A stretch of 64,000 nt of DNA from an uncultured Eubacterium sp. (lineage in GTDB: Bacteria; Bacillota; Clostridia; Peptostreptococcales; Anaerovoracaceae), in the NCBI GenBank assembly GCA_902495595.1, contig CABUXV010000002.1:1-64000 (forward strand). The letters are read 5' to 3'. Under the pieces are notes generated by a model. The model saw only the letters and a list, made by a program, of their open reading frames with translations. It searched no databases and was not told where the DNA came from. This document shows, piece by piece, positions 49,534-58,503 of this stretch; the stretch's first letter is position 1; the number at the start of each line of letters is the position of its first letter. The translations under genes and the position numbers were made by a program.

Positions 49534-51606
49534 ATGAAGTTTGTTATAAGACATGAAATTAAAGGCAGAATTCGTATTCATGCAATTCAAAATAAAATGT
49601 CCTGCAGACAGGCAGACACTATAAAATATTATCTTGAAAATAATCCGTATGTTGTATCAGTTAAAGTGCAGGAACGCATTCAGGATGTCGTGATACGTTA
49701 TAATGGAAGCAGGGAAGAAATAATAAAAATTTTAAAAGACTTTGACTATGGCAGCGCAAATGTTCCACAAGACTGTTTGCAGCATTCCGTACGCAATATA
49801 AATGGCGAGTATTGGGATAAGCTCGTTAATCATATAGTGATGAGAGGAATCCATGTATTTTTTATTCCTTATCCTATAAGGGGATTCATAACAGCAGTAA
49901 AGGCTATAAGATATATTAGATTAGGATTTAAGACTCTGAAAAGAAAAAAGTTGGAAGTACCTGTTTTAGATGCAGCAGCAATAAGTGTTTCGATGTTGAG
50001 AGGAGATTTTAAAACGGCAGGTTCTGTAATGTTTCTTTTGGGTATAGGAGAGATACTGGAAGAGTGGACTCATAAAAAATCTGTTGGAGATTTGGCTAAA
50101 AGTATGTCTTTAAATATTGGCAAAGTGTGGGTTTGTAATGAAGACAAAGAATTTTTAACGGAATCGGAGAATGTGAATATTGGCGATAATGTAAAGGTTC
50201 ATATGGGCAGCGTTATTCCTTTTGACGGTGTTGTAGTCGGAGGAGAGGCTATGGTTAATCAGTCATCGCTTACAGGGGAATCTGTACCTGTAAGGAAAAC
50301 CGAAGAATCTTTCGTTTATGCAGGAACAGCAGTTGAAGAAGGCGAAATAATTTTAAAAGTAAAAGAAACCGGCGGCGCAAGTAAATTCGAAAAAATCGTG
50401 ACAATGATTGAAGAGACGGAAAAATTAAAGTCATCAGTTGAAGGAAAGGCGGAGCATCTGGCAGATAAACTCGTGCCGTATACATTGGCAGGTACTGTAC
50501 TTGCTTGGATTCTTACTGGAAATGTAACTAAGGCTTTATCTGTATTAATGGTTGATTTTTCATGCGCGCTTAAGTTAGCGATACCGATTTCAGTGCTGTC
50601 AGCAATGAAAGAAGCCGGAAATAATAAAATTACGGTTAAAGGCGGAAAATATCTTGAAGCCGTGGCTCAGGCAGATACGATAGTATTTGATAAAACGGGA
50701 ACCCTTACAAAAGCGCAGCCGGAAGTTGCAGAGGTAATATCTTTTAATGAAATGGAAGAAAACGAACTTTTAAGAATTGCCGCATGCCTTGAAGAGCATT
50801 TTCCTCATTCAATGGCAAAAGCCGTTGTAGATGCTGCAAAGGCTAAGAATCTGGAACATGAAGAACTTCACTCAAAAGTTGAATACATAGTAGCTCATGG
50901 AATTTCTTCAACTATAGGTGACAGACGTATAGTAATAGGCAGTCATCATTTTATATTTGAAGATGAAAAGTGCAATATTGACGAAAAGTACAGGAAAAGA
51001 TTCGACTCCCTGCCGTCCGGTTATTCATATTTGTATATGGCAATGGACGGCTGCCTGGCATCTGTAATATGCATTCAGGACCCATTGAGAAAAGAAGCCG
51101 CTGAGGTTATAGAATCTTTAAGGAATTTGGGAATAAGCAAGATTGTAATGATGACGGGTGACAGTGAAAGAACTGCGAAAACCATAGCGAAAGAAGCGGG
51201 AGTCGATGAATATTATTCAGAGGTACTTCCGGAAGATAAAGCAAAATTTATAGAATCGGAGAAAGCAGCAGGGCGGAAAGTTATAATGATTGGAGACGGC
51301 ATTAATGATTCTCCGGCGTTATCTGCAGCGGATATAGGAATTGCAATAAGCGATGGAGCTGAAATAGCCCGTGAAATATCAGATGTTACTATAAGTTCGG
51401 ATAACCTTTACGGTATAGTCACATTAAAATCGCTTAGCGACAAGTTAATGGAGCGAGTTGATAAAAACTATAAAAGCATTGTAGCAATTAACGGAGGACT
51501 TATAGCTCTTGGACTGGCAGGCATTATTCAGCCTACATCTTCTGCGCTTCTTCACAATGCGTCTACACTAGCGATAAGCCTTAAAAGCATGAATAACCTT
51601 TTGTAA
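49534..51606 (+). CDS. P1B-type heavy-metal transporting ATPase
   Basis: The 690-residue integral membrane pump has an HMA-like N-terminal domain (about 1-70) without a CxxC motif. TGES occurs near 248, a membrane SCALKLAIP at about 343-351 replaces the usual CPC, and the phosphorylated Asp is in DKTGTLT (Asp 386). An HP-containing nucleotide domain (EEHFPHSMAK, about 425) and GDGINDSPAL near 590 follow. The SCA motif resembles a subset of Mn/Fe-type P1B pumps, but the metal is not proven. The start is ATG 49534 after AGAGGAAC; an earlier in-frame start is inside a terminator hairpin. Confidence 0.9.
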   Translation: MKFVIRHEIKGRIRIHAIQNKMSCRQADTIKYYLENNPYVVSVKVQERIQDVVIRYNGSREEIIKILKDFDYGSANVPQDCLQHSVRNINGEYWDKLVNHIVMRGIHVFFIPYPIRGFITAVKAIRYIRLGFKTLKRKKLEVPVLDAAAISVSMLRGDFKTAGSVMFLLGIGEILEEWTHKKSVGDLAKSMSLNIGKVWVCNEDKEFLTESENVNIGDNVKVHMGSVIPFDGVVVGGEAMVNQSSLTGESVPVRKTEESFVYAGTAVEEGEIILKVKETGGASKFEKIVTMIEETEKLKSSVEGKAEHLADKLVPYTLAGTVLAWILTGNVTKALSVLMVDFSCALKLAIPISVLSAMKEAGNNKITVKGGKYLEAVAQADTIVFDKTGTLTKAQPEVAEVISFNEMEENELLRIAACLEEHFPHSMAKAVVDAAKAKNLEHEELHSKVEYIVAHGISSTIGDRRIVIGSHHFIFEDEKCNIDEKYRKRFDSLPSGYSYLYMAMDGCLASVICIQDPLRKEAAEVIESLRNLGISKIVMMTGDSERTAKTIAKEAGVDEYYSEVLPEDKAKFIESEKAAGRKVIMIGDGINDSPALSAADIGIAISDGAEIAREISDVTISSDNLYGIVTLKSLSDKLMERVDKNYKSIVAINGGLIALGLAGIIQPTSSALLHNASTLAISLKSMNNLL

Positions 51607-51620
51607 AATCAGCTCATAAA

Positions 51621-52181
51621 TTAATCAATTAAAATATTCATTTTACGCAGGGCATCTTTTATTAAATTGAAAGTGTTCTTGTCATTACAACTGATTCGGT
51701 GAAGATGGACTCCGTCGGTAAGGGAACTTATAGGTGCGGAGTTCTTTTCTTTTTCGATTTTTTTTAAAAACATATCAACATCATATCTTGAAGAAAGATT
51801 CAGTTTGCCGGAAAGTTCACCATATATAGCGTGTTCTATCGTAACATCGATAACCGTAGCTCCGAAGTCAACTATAGTATAAAGCTCGTCACGAAGCTGC
51901 CCGGAAGAATGCCTGCATGCAATTATTTCTGTATTTAGAGGTTCGGGAATTTCTTTTGTCTGCATTATATAGCCTTTAGGAGTAGCTATTATATCCAGTC
52001 CTGAAGCTCTCAATATAGCAATATCTCCTACAATAATCTGCCGGCTGACGGAAAATTTTTCTGAAAGGTAGACGGCTGTTATAGGCTCTTCAGCTGCGGT
52101 AAGTTCTTCTTTTATAAGTTTACGTCTTTTTTCTGTGCTCGTATCGGCACTGTTTTGTTTTTTTTGCTGCTGACTGCTCAT
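51621..52181 (-). CDS. niaR: Niacin-responsive transcriptional repressor NiaR (YrxA-like)
   Basis: The 186-residue regulator has an N-terminal winged helix (LTAAEEPITAVYLSEKFSVS then SRQIIVGDIAILR) and the C-terminal 3H domain, named for three conserved His: His in IACRHSSG (about 91), IEHAIYGEL (about 118) and VHLHRISC (about 162). NiaR represses NAD biosynthesis and niacin uptake genes when nicotinate is present. The start is the ATG at 52181 after ACGGAGGT. It is divergent from an EIIC_2-type membrane protein gene, and a near-perfect NiaR-type palindrome lies between them. Confidence 0.9.
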   Translation of the reverse strand: MSSQQQKKQNSADTSTEKRRKLIKEELTAAEEPITAVYLSEKFSVSRQIIVGDIAILRASGLDIIATPKGYIMQTKEIPEPLNTEIIACRHSSGQLRDELYTIVDFGATVIDVTIEHAIYGELSGKLNLSSRYDVDMFLKKIEKEKNSAPISSLTDGVHLHRISCNDKNTFNLIKDALRKMNILID

Positions 52182-52247
52182 ATATTGTTTTACCTCCGTA
52201 TTTTTTATTAATAATATCATATTAGAGCTGTCGATTCAAATGTATCG

Positions 52248-52286
52248 ATAAGTGTCTTGACACTTATTTGCTCGCTTTGATAAAAT
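52248..52286. promoter_or_regulatory. NiaR-type operator overlapping the promoter of the EIIC_2-like gene
   Basis: ATAAGTGTC-TT-GACACTTAT (52248-52267) is a perfect 9+2+9 palindrome with the GTGTC-TT-GACAC core reported for NiaR sites. It contains the -35 hexamer TTGACA (52257-52262); TAAAAT (52281-52286) is the -10 at 18-bp spacing. A second dyad, TAAAATCAAA (52281-52290) with TTTGATTTTA (52298-52307), follows. Confidence 0.8.
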
Positions 52287-52337
52287 CAAAAGAACGATTT
52301 GATTTTAAAATACAGTAAGGAATATTGAGGAGAAGTT

Positions 52338-53408
52338 ATGGCGTTAAAAGAAAAAACAGGATTTTTTAAAAGAAAAGATATAGAAATTTCAGCAAAGCGT
52401 TATTTGCAGGATGCGTTGTCTGCAATGGCATTGGGATTATTTGCTTCATTGCTCATAGGGGTTATATTTGATACAATAGGGGTTCAGACGGCGAATATTT
52501 TCGGCGATAATGGCATATCGGCATTTTTTGTTGAAATAGGAGCCGAGGCAAAGGCTTATATGGGAGCTGCTATAGGAGCTGCTGTAGCGTGGAGTTTAAA
52601 GGCTCCTCCACTTGTAATGTTTACAAGTGTGGTCGTGGGGATGATGGGAGCTAATATGACAGGATTTGGAATAGAAGTATCAGGAGGTCCTGCCGGAGCG
52701 TTTATTGCCGTAGCCTTGGGAGCTGAATTCGGCAAAATGGTTTCAAAGGAAACAAAGGTGGATATTCTGGTAACACCGGCTGTTACACTGATAATAGGGG
52801 CGATAGGTGCGAAGCTTATAGGGTCTGCCATTGGATGGTGCATGTTAAAACTTGGCGAATTGATAATGACCGCAACAGAATGGCAGCCGTTTGTATTCGG
52901 AATAGTGATTTCTGTAGTTGTAGGTTTGGCGCTTACTGCGCCCATTTCAAGTGCAGCGTTGTGTATAATGCTGGATTTATCCGGTCTGGCAGCAGGAGCA
53001 GCGACAGCAGGATGCTGTGCGCAGATGGTAGGTTTCGCTGCGGCAAGCTACAAAGAAAATGGAATCGGGGGTTTGGTCGCTCAGGGAATAGGAACTTCAA
53101 TGCTTCAAATATCAAATATAATAAAAAATCCATGGATACTGCTTCCCGCAACATTGGCAGGTGCTGTTACAGGTCCTTTTTCAACCTGTATTTTCGGTAT
53201 GACTAATATTGCGGTAGGAGCAGGAATGGGAACATCGGGGCTTGTAGGTCAGATAGGAACCTTTACTGATATGGGGTTCAGTTTTGATACACTATGGAAA
53301 GTTTTGCTGATACAGATTATTCTGCCCGCTGTAATTACACTGTTGATAGACAGGCTGCTCCGGAAAGCAGGAAAGATAAAAGATGGAGATTATAAATTGG
53401 ACCTGTAA
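52338..53408 (+). CDS. PTS_EIIC_2 (PfoR-like) membrane protein, candidate niacin-related transporter
   Basis: The 356-residue protein has about eight to ten hydrophobic helices, many small residues and repeated GAAIGAAVAW-like segments, matching the PTS_EIIC_2/PfoR family. No EIIA or EIIB domain or gene is adjacent, so a classical sugar PTS role is doubtful. The NiaR-type operator covering its -35 region implies repression by niacin, making uptake of niacin or a precursor an attractive but unproven function. TGAGGAGAAGTT precedes the ATG. Confidence 0.78.
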   Translation: MALKEKTGFFKRKDIEISAKRYLQDALSAMALGLFASLLIGVIFDTIGVQTANIFGDNGISAFFVEIGAEAKAYMGAAIGAAVAWSLKAPPLVMFTSVVVGMMGANMTGFGIEVSGGPAGAFIAVALGAEFGKMVSKETKVDILVTPAVTLIIGAIGAKLIGSAIGWCMLKLGELIMTATEWQPFVFGIVISVVVGLALTAPISSAALCIMLDLSGLAAGAATAGCCAQMVGFAAASYKENGIGGLVAQGIGTSMLQISNIIKNPWILLPATLAGAVTGPFSTCIFGMTNIAVGAGMGTSGLVGQIGTFTDMGFSFDTLWKVLLIQIILPAVITLLIDRLLRKAGKIKDGDYKLDL

Positions 53409-53435
53409 GCTTTAATTTTTAAAAGGAGATATTGT

Positions 53436-53918
53436 ATGGATTACGCAAAACCTGAAAAGGCTGCCATAAAGGCATGGCGGCTTGGAAGATCGATTGTTCT
53501 TGTTATTGTTTTTATCGTATTTCTTGTTTCCATTGCAGTGGCTGTAATGTATGACGGATTTGAATATATTGCTGTATGTTTGGCAGCCGGGGCGCTGTTT
53601 TTGTATAAGGCGGCAGGATGTTTTATATATCCTGTAATAGAGTATAAACAATGGAAATATATGATTTCCGATGAAAAGATAGAAATAATTCACGGGATTT
53701 TTTTTATAAAAAGAGATATAATTCCCGTAATAAGAATTCAGAACATAACCTTAAAGCAGGGACCTTTATACAGGCGATACGGACTTTATTCTGTTGTTAT
53801 AGCGCTTGCCAGCGGGACTTTCGAAATTGTAGGTCTAAATCTTGATACAGCTGAAGATATTGCAGAAAAGGTCAGAGAAAAGCTGTACAGCAGATTTCAG
53901 ACAAAGGAGGAGCAATAA
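53436..53918 (+). CDS. YdbS-like bacterial PH-domain membrane protein
   Basis: The 160-residue protein has two close membrane segments (about residues 24-44 and 46-68) and one bacterial PH domain (DUF304/bPH2) with YMISDEKIEIIHGIFFIKRD and IPVIRIQNITLKQGPLYR visible. The YdbS/YdbT pair in Bacillus confers antimicrobial-peptide tolerance and is under SigW/SigV control. The paired gene starts 1 nt after its stop. No ECF-type promoter was identified here. Confidence 0.84.
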   Translation: MDYAKPEKAAIKAWRLGRSIVLVIVFIVFLVSIAVAVMYDGFEYIAVCLAAGALFLYKAAGCFIYPVIEYKQWKYMISDEKIEIIHGIFFIKRDIIPVIRIQNITLKQGPLYRRYGLYSVVIALASGTFEIVGLNLDTAEDIAEKVREKLYSRFQTKEEQ

Positions 53919-53919
53919 T

Positions 53920-55470
53920 ATGCTGTTCGGACCTCAGAAGGGAAGCCCTTTTACCATATTTGATAATTTCGCGGGAACTTTCGGAGTACCTATAACTGTA
54001 GTCATTTTGGCAGCTGTTTTTCAGAATATGTCTGCTTTACTTGAAAATGGTATAGTTCTCATGATAGTTGTGATATCTCCTCTGTACAGACTGCTTACAT
54101 ATTTCTTTACGCATTATTCTGTAGATGAGGATACTTTTCATGTGAAAAGCGGCATTTTTAATAAAAAGGAACTCGAAATACCTCTGGACAGAATAACAAC
54201 TGTGGACTTTACGCAAAATCTCATTTTTCAATGGGCAGGCGTATACAGCATAAAAGTTGACAACGCCAGCAGTTATGGAGGAAATGGCGTCGGAAAAGTC
54301 AGCCTTGCACTTAAGAAAAACGATGCGGTGAGATTTAAGGCGCTGCTTCTTTCAAAAAAGGCGCTGAAAGAAAAACAAGAGGAAAAGTTTTCACAAATTT
54401 ACAGAGGAAAGGATTATTGTGCCAAAATACCTGTATCTGAAAATAATGTTTATGATGCACAGCTTGACAGGATTGAGAAGAGCAGGAAAGCCGTTCCCGC
54501 AAAAAATATCTTAATTATGGGGGCGCTTCAGTCAAAAGGCAATGCTGTGGCTCAGGTTATTTCAATTGCGGCAGTTCTTGCAGGTATGGTTAATATAATC
54601 GCAGGCAGAGATATAGGTATTGAAGATACAATTATGGATTTGATTTTGTCTGTTTCAGGTATAGGAATAGCGGGAGCCTTAATACTGATATTTATAATTC
54701 TATCCACTGCTTTAGGAGCTTTATTTAATTTGATAAAGTATTATGGGTTTAGTATAACAAACGGGGAAAAATCAATATATTTAGAGTATGGTCTTTTCAC
54801 AAAGAAAAATTATTCGTTGCTTAAGGAAAAGATTTCAGGTGCGGAATTTGTTCAGTCTCTTCCTATGAAATTTTTCGGTGTAGGATATCTTAACGTATTG
54901 GCTGTAGGCTACGGGGATGTGGAGTCTGTGGAGAAAGCCATGATATATCCATTGATATCAGAAAGAAAGCTTTACGAGTTTATATCAGAATATATACCTG
55001 AAATAAAACCTCCTGAAAATAAATATGAGAAACCTTACAGAAGAAGCCTGCGGTATTTTTTCATATGTCCCAGATTTATTTTTTTAATAATGGTTTTTAT
55101 TTCGGCGGTTTTATGTGAAATGAAATTCGGTTTTATAAAAAATAATTTATGGTTTGACTGGATATGGTATGTATTCATATTATTGTTTATTCTGTCTTTA
55201 TTATCTGTTATCGCAGAATACAAGAATACTAAAATAAGCTGTGATAAAAACAATGTGCATTTTGTTACAGGAGGATTTACAAGAACTTTGACTGTTGTAA
55301 AAACGGATATGATAGAATCGGTAAGCGATAAAGCTCACAGATTAAAGCGTACAAAAGGTATAGTAACTATACATATGGGGATAATGGCTCCGGAGATGGA
55401 TTCATCAAAGAGGATAAGAAATATGCATCTTGATGCAGTTGAAAGCATAAAAAGAGTTATACATTATTGA
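53920..55470 (+). CDS. YdbT-like membrane protein with three bacterial PH domains
   Basis: The 516-residue protein alternates paired membrane helices (about 25-60, 205-275 and 385-435) with three bPH2 domains. Each has a 'hV+SGhh.+h..hPhs+I' pattern, for example DTFHVKSGIFNKKELEIPLDR, SIYLEYGLFTKKNYSLLKEK and NVHFVTGGFTRT. It probably acts with YdbS in membrane homeostasis or antimicrobial-peptide resistance. The start is ATG 53920 after AAGGAGGAGC; the earlier in-frame ATG is within ydbS. A terminator follows. Confidence 0.85.
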   Translation: MLFGPQKGSPFTIFDNFAGTFGVPITVVILAAVFQNMSALLENGIVLMIVVISPLYRLLTYFFTHYSVDEDTFHVKSGIFNKKELEIPLDRITTVDFTQNLIFQWAGVYSIKVDNASSYGGNGVGKVSLALKKNDAVRFKALLLSKKALKEKQEEKFSQIYRGKDYCAKIPVSENNVYDAQLDRIEKSRKAVPAKNILIMGALQSKGNAVAQVISIAAVLAGMVNIIAGRDIGIEDTIMDLILSVSGIGIAGALILIFIILSTALGALFNLIKYYGFSITNGEKSIYLEYGLFTKKNYSLLKEKISGAEFVQSLPMKFFGVGYLNVLAVGYGDVESVEKAMIYPLISERKLYEFISEYIPEIKPPENKYEKPYRRSLRYFFICPRFIFLIMVFISAVLCEMKFGFIKNNLWFDWIWYVFILLFILSLLSVIAEYKNTKISCDKNNVHFVTGGFTRTLTVVKTDMIESVSDKAHRLKRTKGIVTIHMGIMAPEMDSSKRIRNMHLDAVESIKRVIHY

Positions 55471-55526
55471 TTTGGAATTGATGTTAACTTGCGAGATGAA
55501 AAGATTAAAAAGCAATATATAAAACC

Positions 55527-55564
55527 AAAAAACGCAGCGGCACCGGTTGTGCTGCTGCGTTTTT
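55527..55564 (+). terminator. Intrinsic terminator after the YdbS/YdbT pair
   Basis: ACGCAGCGGCAC (55532-55543) pairs with GTGCTGCTGCGT (55549-55560, one G-U), with flanking A and T tracts. Confidence 0.92.
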
Positions 55565-55645
55565 ATAATGCAGAAATCTTGACTGTATTCAGTAACATGA
55601 TCCGAAGAAAGAATCGGCAAAACGGACTTCGTGTTACGAAGGGGA

Positions 55646-55899
55646 TTATCCAAAAGTAGAGTTTTGAAAGGTGTTTTGGATAAAAACACATGGTTTGGCT
55701 CGTTCGCTTTAGGGTAATTATCCAAAATGTCCATAAAATGATCTGTTTTGGATATAAAAATGGGAAAATATACCAATGTTGCTGATTTTTTATCCAAAAT
55801 GCTTTTATAAACGGCGTTTTTGGTTATTGATAAAATTTTCACGATTCTTATATGCGAGATTTTATCCAAAAGCATGTTGCATATCGAAATTTTGGATAT
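55646..55899 (-). repeat. Four-unit 72-bp-period inverted-repeat array, copy 2
   Basis: TTATCCAAAA at 55646, 55718, 55790 and 55862 (all perfect) alternates with TTTTGGATAA/T at 55674, 55746, 55818 (TTTTGGTTAT) and 55890. Every inner gap is 18 bp and every outer gap 34 bp. Read on the minus strand it aligns end to end with the array at 15540-15793, including patches such as GCATATA, CGTTTATAA and TTCCCATT. It lies between the ydbT terminator and proA. Confidence 0.85.
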
Positions 55900-55995
55900 T
55901 TCTTTTTACCTGGATCCGCGATTCATTTTCATGAAAGTCTTTTATGGCACTTACACTTGATGAGATAATTTTTTCGAGGTATCTATTCAGTTTCC

Positions 55996-57270
55996 TTATA
56001 AATCAACGAAGTGAAATGATGAATTGCCGTTTGCATAGTCTGATACAATTTGACCGCTGCCGACAAGTTTATATTTATAGGTTACCAGTCCGTCAAGACC
56101 TACAGGTCCTCTTGCATGTATTTTACCTGTGCTTATTCCAACTTCTGCGCCGAAACCGTATCTGAAACCATCGGCAAACCTGGTGGAACAGTTCTGATAA
56201 ACTCCTGCCGAATCAACTAAGGACATAAACTTTTCTGCGGAATCTTTATCTTCCGTTATTATGCAGTCCGTATGATGCGAGCCATATCTGTTTATATGAT
56301 TAATGGCTTCATCTATATTTTCAACTACTTTTATGGACAGTATGTAGTCCAGATATTCTGTTTTAAAATCTTCCTCCTCAGCAGGTTCGCAAGGTATTAG
56401 AGCCATACATGAGGCGTCCCCTTTAAATTTGATTTTTTTTGATGCTTCGTCGTAGAGAGCAGGAATAAGAACGTCGGCGATATCTTTGTGAACCAAAAGC
56501 GTTTCAGCCGCATTGCATGCTGCAACATACTGGGTTTTTGAATCAATTATTATAGGCACAGCTTTTTTTATGCTTGCGGCACCGTCAACGTATACGTGAC
56601 AAATACCATCTGCATGGCCCATTACAGGTATTTTGGAATTTTCCATTATATACTGAACAAACTGATTTGAGCCTCTTGGTATAAGCAAATCTACGTAATC
56701 GTGACATTTAAGAAGTTCATCTATGCCGGCTCTGTCTTCAATAAGTACGGAAAAACCGTCGGGAAGTCCTGCCTTTACAGCTGCATTGTATATAGTATCA
56801 AAAAGTATTCTGTTAGTATTCTTTGCTTCGCTTCCTCCTTTGAGAATAGCGCAGTTTCCGCTTTTTATACATAGGGATGCTATCTGTACAAGTGCGTCAG
56901 GTCTTGATTCGAATATGACACCGATAACACCTATAGGACAGGTTGTTTTTGTAAGTATTAAGTCTTTATCAAGTTCCCGTTTAAGCAGGTCTTTAAATAA
57001 TGGGTCGTCCAAATCTATCAAATCATATATGCCGTCAATACATGTATCCAGTTTATGCTGGTCAAATGCAAGCCTGTTAATAATAGGACCTGCAAGAGAC
57101 ATTTCCTTTGCTGCTTCAAGGTCTTTTTTGTTTGCTTCAAATATAGCCTCGCGATTAGCCCTCAAGGCTTTTGCAATGTTATCCAAAGCTTCATTTCTGG
57201 TTTCCGAAGGAAGAGATGCCATAACATAGCTGTCTTCCTTGGTTTTCTTTATACTGTCTATAAAGTCCAT
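55996..57270 (-). CDS. proA: Gamma-glutamyl phosphate reductase
   Basis: ProA reduces gamma-glutamyl phosphate to glutamate-5-semialdehyde with NADPH in proline synthesis. The 424-residue aldehyde-dehydrogenase-fold protein has the catalytic Cys in VAACNAAETLLV (about 254) and VIFESRPDALVQIASLC (about 118). It ends with TYKYKLVGSGQIVSDYANG. It is separated from proB-proC (59-60.7 kb) by an exonuclease gene and spoVS, on the opposite strand. That is unusual, since proB and proA are normally adjacent. Confidence 0.96.
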   Translation of the reverse strand: MDFIDSIKKTKEDSYVMASLPSETRNEALDNIAKALRANREAIFEANKKDLEAAKEMSLAGPIINRLAFDQHKLDTCIDGIYDLIDLDDPLFKDLLKRELDKDLILTKTTCPIGVIGVIFESRPDALVQIASLCIKSGNCAILKGGSEAKNTNRILFDTIYNAAVKAGLPDGFSVLIEDRAGIDELLKCHDYVDLLIPRGSNQFVQYIMENSKIPVMGHADGICHVYVDGAASIKKAVPIIIDSKTQYVAACNAAETLLVHKDIADVLIPALYDEASKKIKFKGDASCMALIPCEPAEEEDFKTEYLDYILSIKVVENIDEAINHINRYGSHHTDCIITEDKDSAEKFMSLVDSAGVYQNCSTRFADGFRYGFGAEVGISTGKIHARGPVGLDGLVTYKYKLVGSGQIVSDYANGNSSFHFVDL

Positions 57271-57342
57271 AGTTTAATTATCCTTTCTGAATTGTTAGCT
57301 TATAAGATGTCTAAGGAGGATTGCCTCCCTAAATTATATAAA

Positions 57343-58332
57343 TTATATATTTATCTTGTTTAAAAATATTTCGATAAACTTTTTTACAAAATGATTTATT
57401 TCCATGTAGTTTTTTTTGGAATGGTTTTCAACGATGAGAAAACCGCTGCTGCATACAGGATATATTTCAAATGTTTTTCTGTCTACATAAGCCGCATCCA
57501 AATCAATTATTGCCATTGCTGAGTTACGTATTAAAGGTATTTTAAAGGTAAATGATCCTGTTTTTGCTTCAAATCTGGATTCGGCCGGGAAATCTTCAAA
57601 GGAAAATCCTATATAGTTCAGAGAAATATCTCTTTGAATCCCTGTAATTATCATGAAATCTCTTGTTATGTCGATTTTCTGTACAGTAAGCGGTCCTGCC
57701 GGAAATCCCAAATGATACATGGCTTTATGGAAATCGCTTTTGCTTATAACTTTCAGAAGTCTTGTGAGCTGAAGTACATCATCGCTGTTATGAAGAAGTA
57801 TTTTAGCTTCAAGCTTAGGGTCATGATTTTTTTCGTATGTATTATAAAGTTCTACGCTTTCGGCTCCGGATATTTCATCCTGACGATTCTGCCAAAGTCC
57901 CATGTAGTTTTCAACGGTTTTTTGCTTTAGATTAGGTACAAATTTTTTAATCGGGGAATGTCCGTTTAAAACTAAATATAAATCCAGATTATAAGGCATT
58001 GAACCGATATCTGCAGAAAAATTTTTCATACGTTTTTCTATAAAAGGTATGTCAAAGTGTCTTCCGTTATAAGTTATAACCATATCAGTTTTGGAGAGTT
58101 TTTTCTTGAATTCACAGAGCGCGTCTTTCTCTTCACTTTTATTTTCCGCGAGAAACTGGTGAATAGTTTTATCTCTGAAATTATACAGTCCTCCCAGTAT
58201 GAATTTATTTTTTGAAGGATTAAGACCGGTAGTTTCTATGTCTAAAACCCCTATGTTCATATCCTTGAAATAGAAGTCCAGCATAGCGCTCTTATATATG
58301 TTCTCATCTGAATAATTGGTTAAATATTTCAT
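57343..58332 (-). CDS. YprB-like ribonuclease H-fold exonuclease
   Basis: The 329-residue protein has a DEDD-type exonuclease core: VLDIETTGLNPSKNKFIL (Asp/Glu near 34-36), VITYNGRHFDIPFIEKR (about 83), LDLYLVL (about 128) and LLHNSDDVLQLTRLL (about 178). This matches YprB-like RNase H-superfamily proteins in Firmicutes. About 120 residues follow without a recognised domain. It is 72 nt upstream of proA on the same strand, and a separate minus-strand small RNA unit ends 49 nt before its start. Confidence 0.83.
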   Translation of the reverse strand: MKYLTNYSDENIYKSAMLDFYFKDMNIGVLDIETTGLNPSKNKFILGGLYNFRDKTIHQFLAENKSEEKDALCEFKKKLSKTDMVITYNGRHFDIPFIEKRMKNFSADIGSMPYNLDLYLVLNGHSPIKKFVPNLKQKTVENYMGLWQNRQDEISGAESVELYNTYEKNHDPKLEAKILLHNSDDVLQLTRLLKVISKSDFHKAMYHLGFPAGPLTVQKIDITRDFMIITGIQRDISLNYIGFSFEDFPAESRFEAKTGSFTFKIPLIRNSAMAIIDLDAAYVDRKTFEIYPVCSSGFLIVENHSKKNYMEINHFVKKFIEIFLNKINI

Positions 58333-58380
58333 GGGTATATTATAGCAAGATATAGTGTTAATATAAAGGAGAAAGTATAC

Positions 58381-58468
58381 GAAAAAACAAAAGAGAGCAA
58401 ATTTGCTCTCTTTTGTTAAAAGGGGTATTGGGATTAGAGATTAATGAGGTTATCAGGGGGATAACCAC
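58381..58468 (-). ncRNA. C-rich small RNA with its own promoter and terminator
   Basis: On the minus strand a promoter (58475-58503) is followed by about 88 nt and a perfect terminator. The RNA would begin near 58468 and fold into GGTTATC-CCCCU-GATAACC (58466 to 58448). It then has a pyrimidine-rich linker with AATCCCAA and TACCCCTT. It ends in a long palindrome (AACAAAAGAGAGC..GCTCTCTTTTGTT, 58417 to 58386) plus T6. There is no coding frame. A CCCC-bearing loop and repeated CCC motifs are features of sRNAs that pair with Shine-Dalgarno sequences, such as RsaE/RoxS; homology to these is not claimed. Confidence 0.68.
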
Positions 58469-58474
58469 GTCTAA

Positions 58475-58503
58475 ATTATAGGGTAATTTGTAGTAAAAAT
58501 CAA
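58475..58503 (-). promoter_or_regulatory. Minus-strand promoter of the small RNA
   Basis: Reading the minus strand, TTGATT (58503-58498), a 17-bp spacer and a perfect TATAAT (58480-58475). No start codon with a binding site follows before the terminator. Confidence 0.75.
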
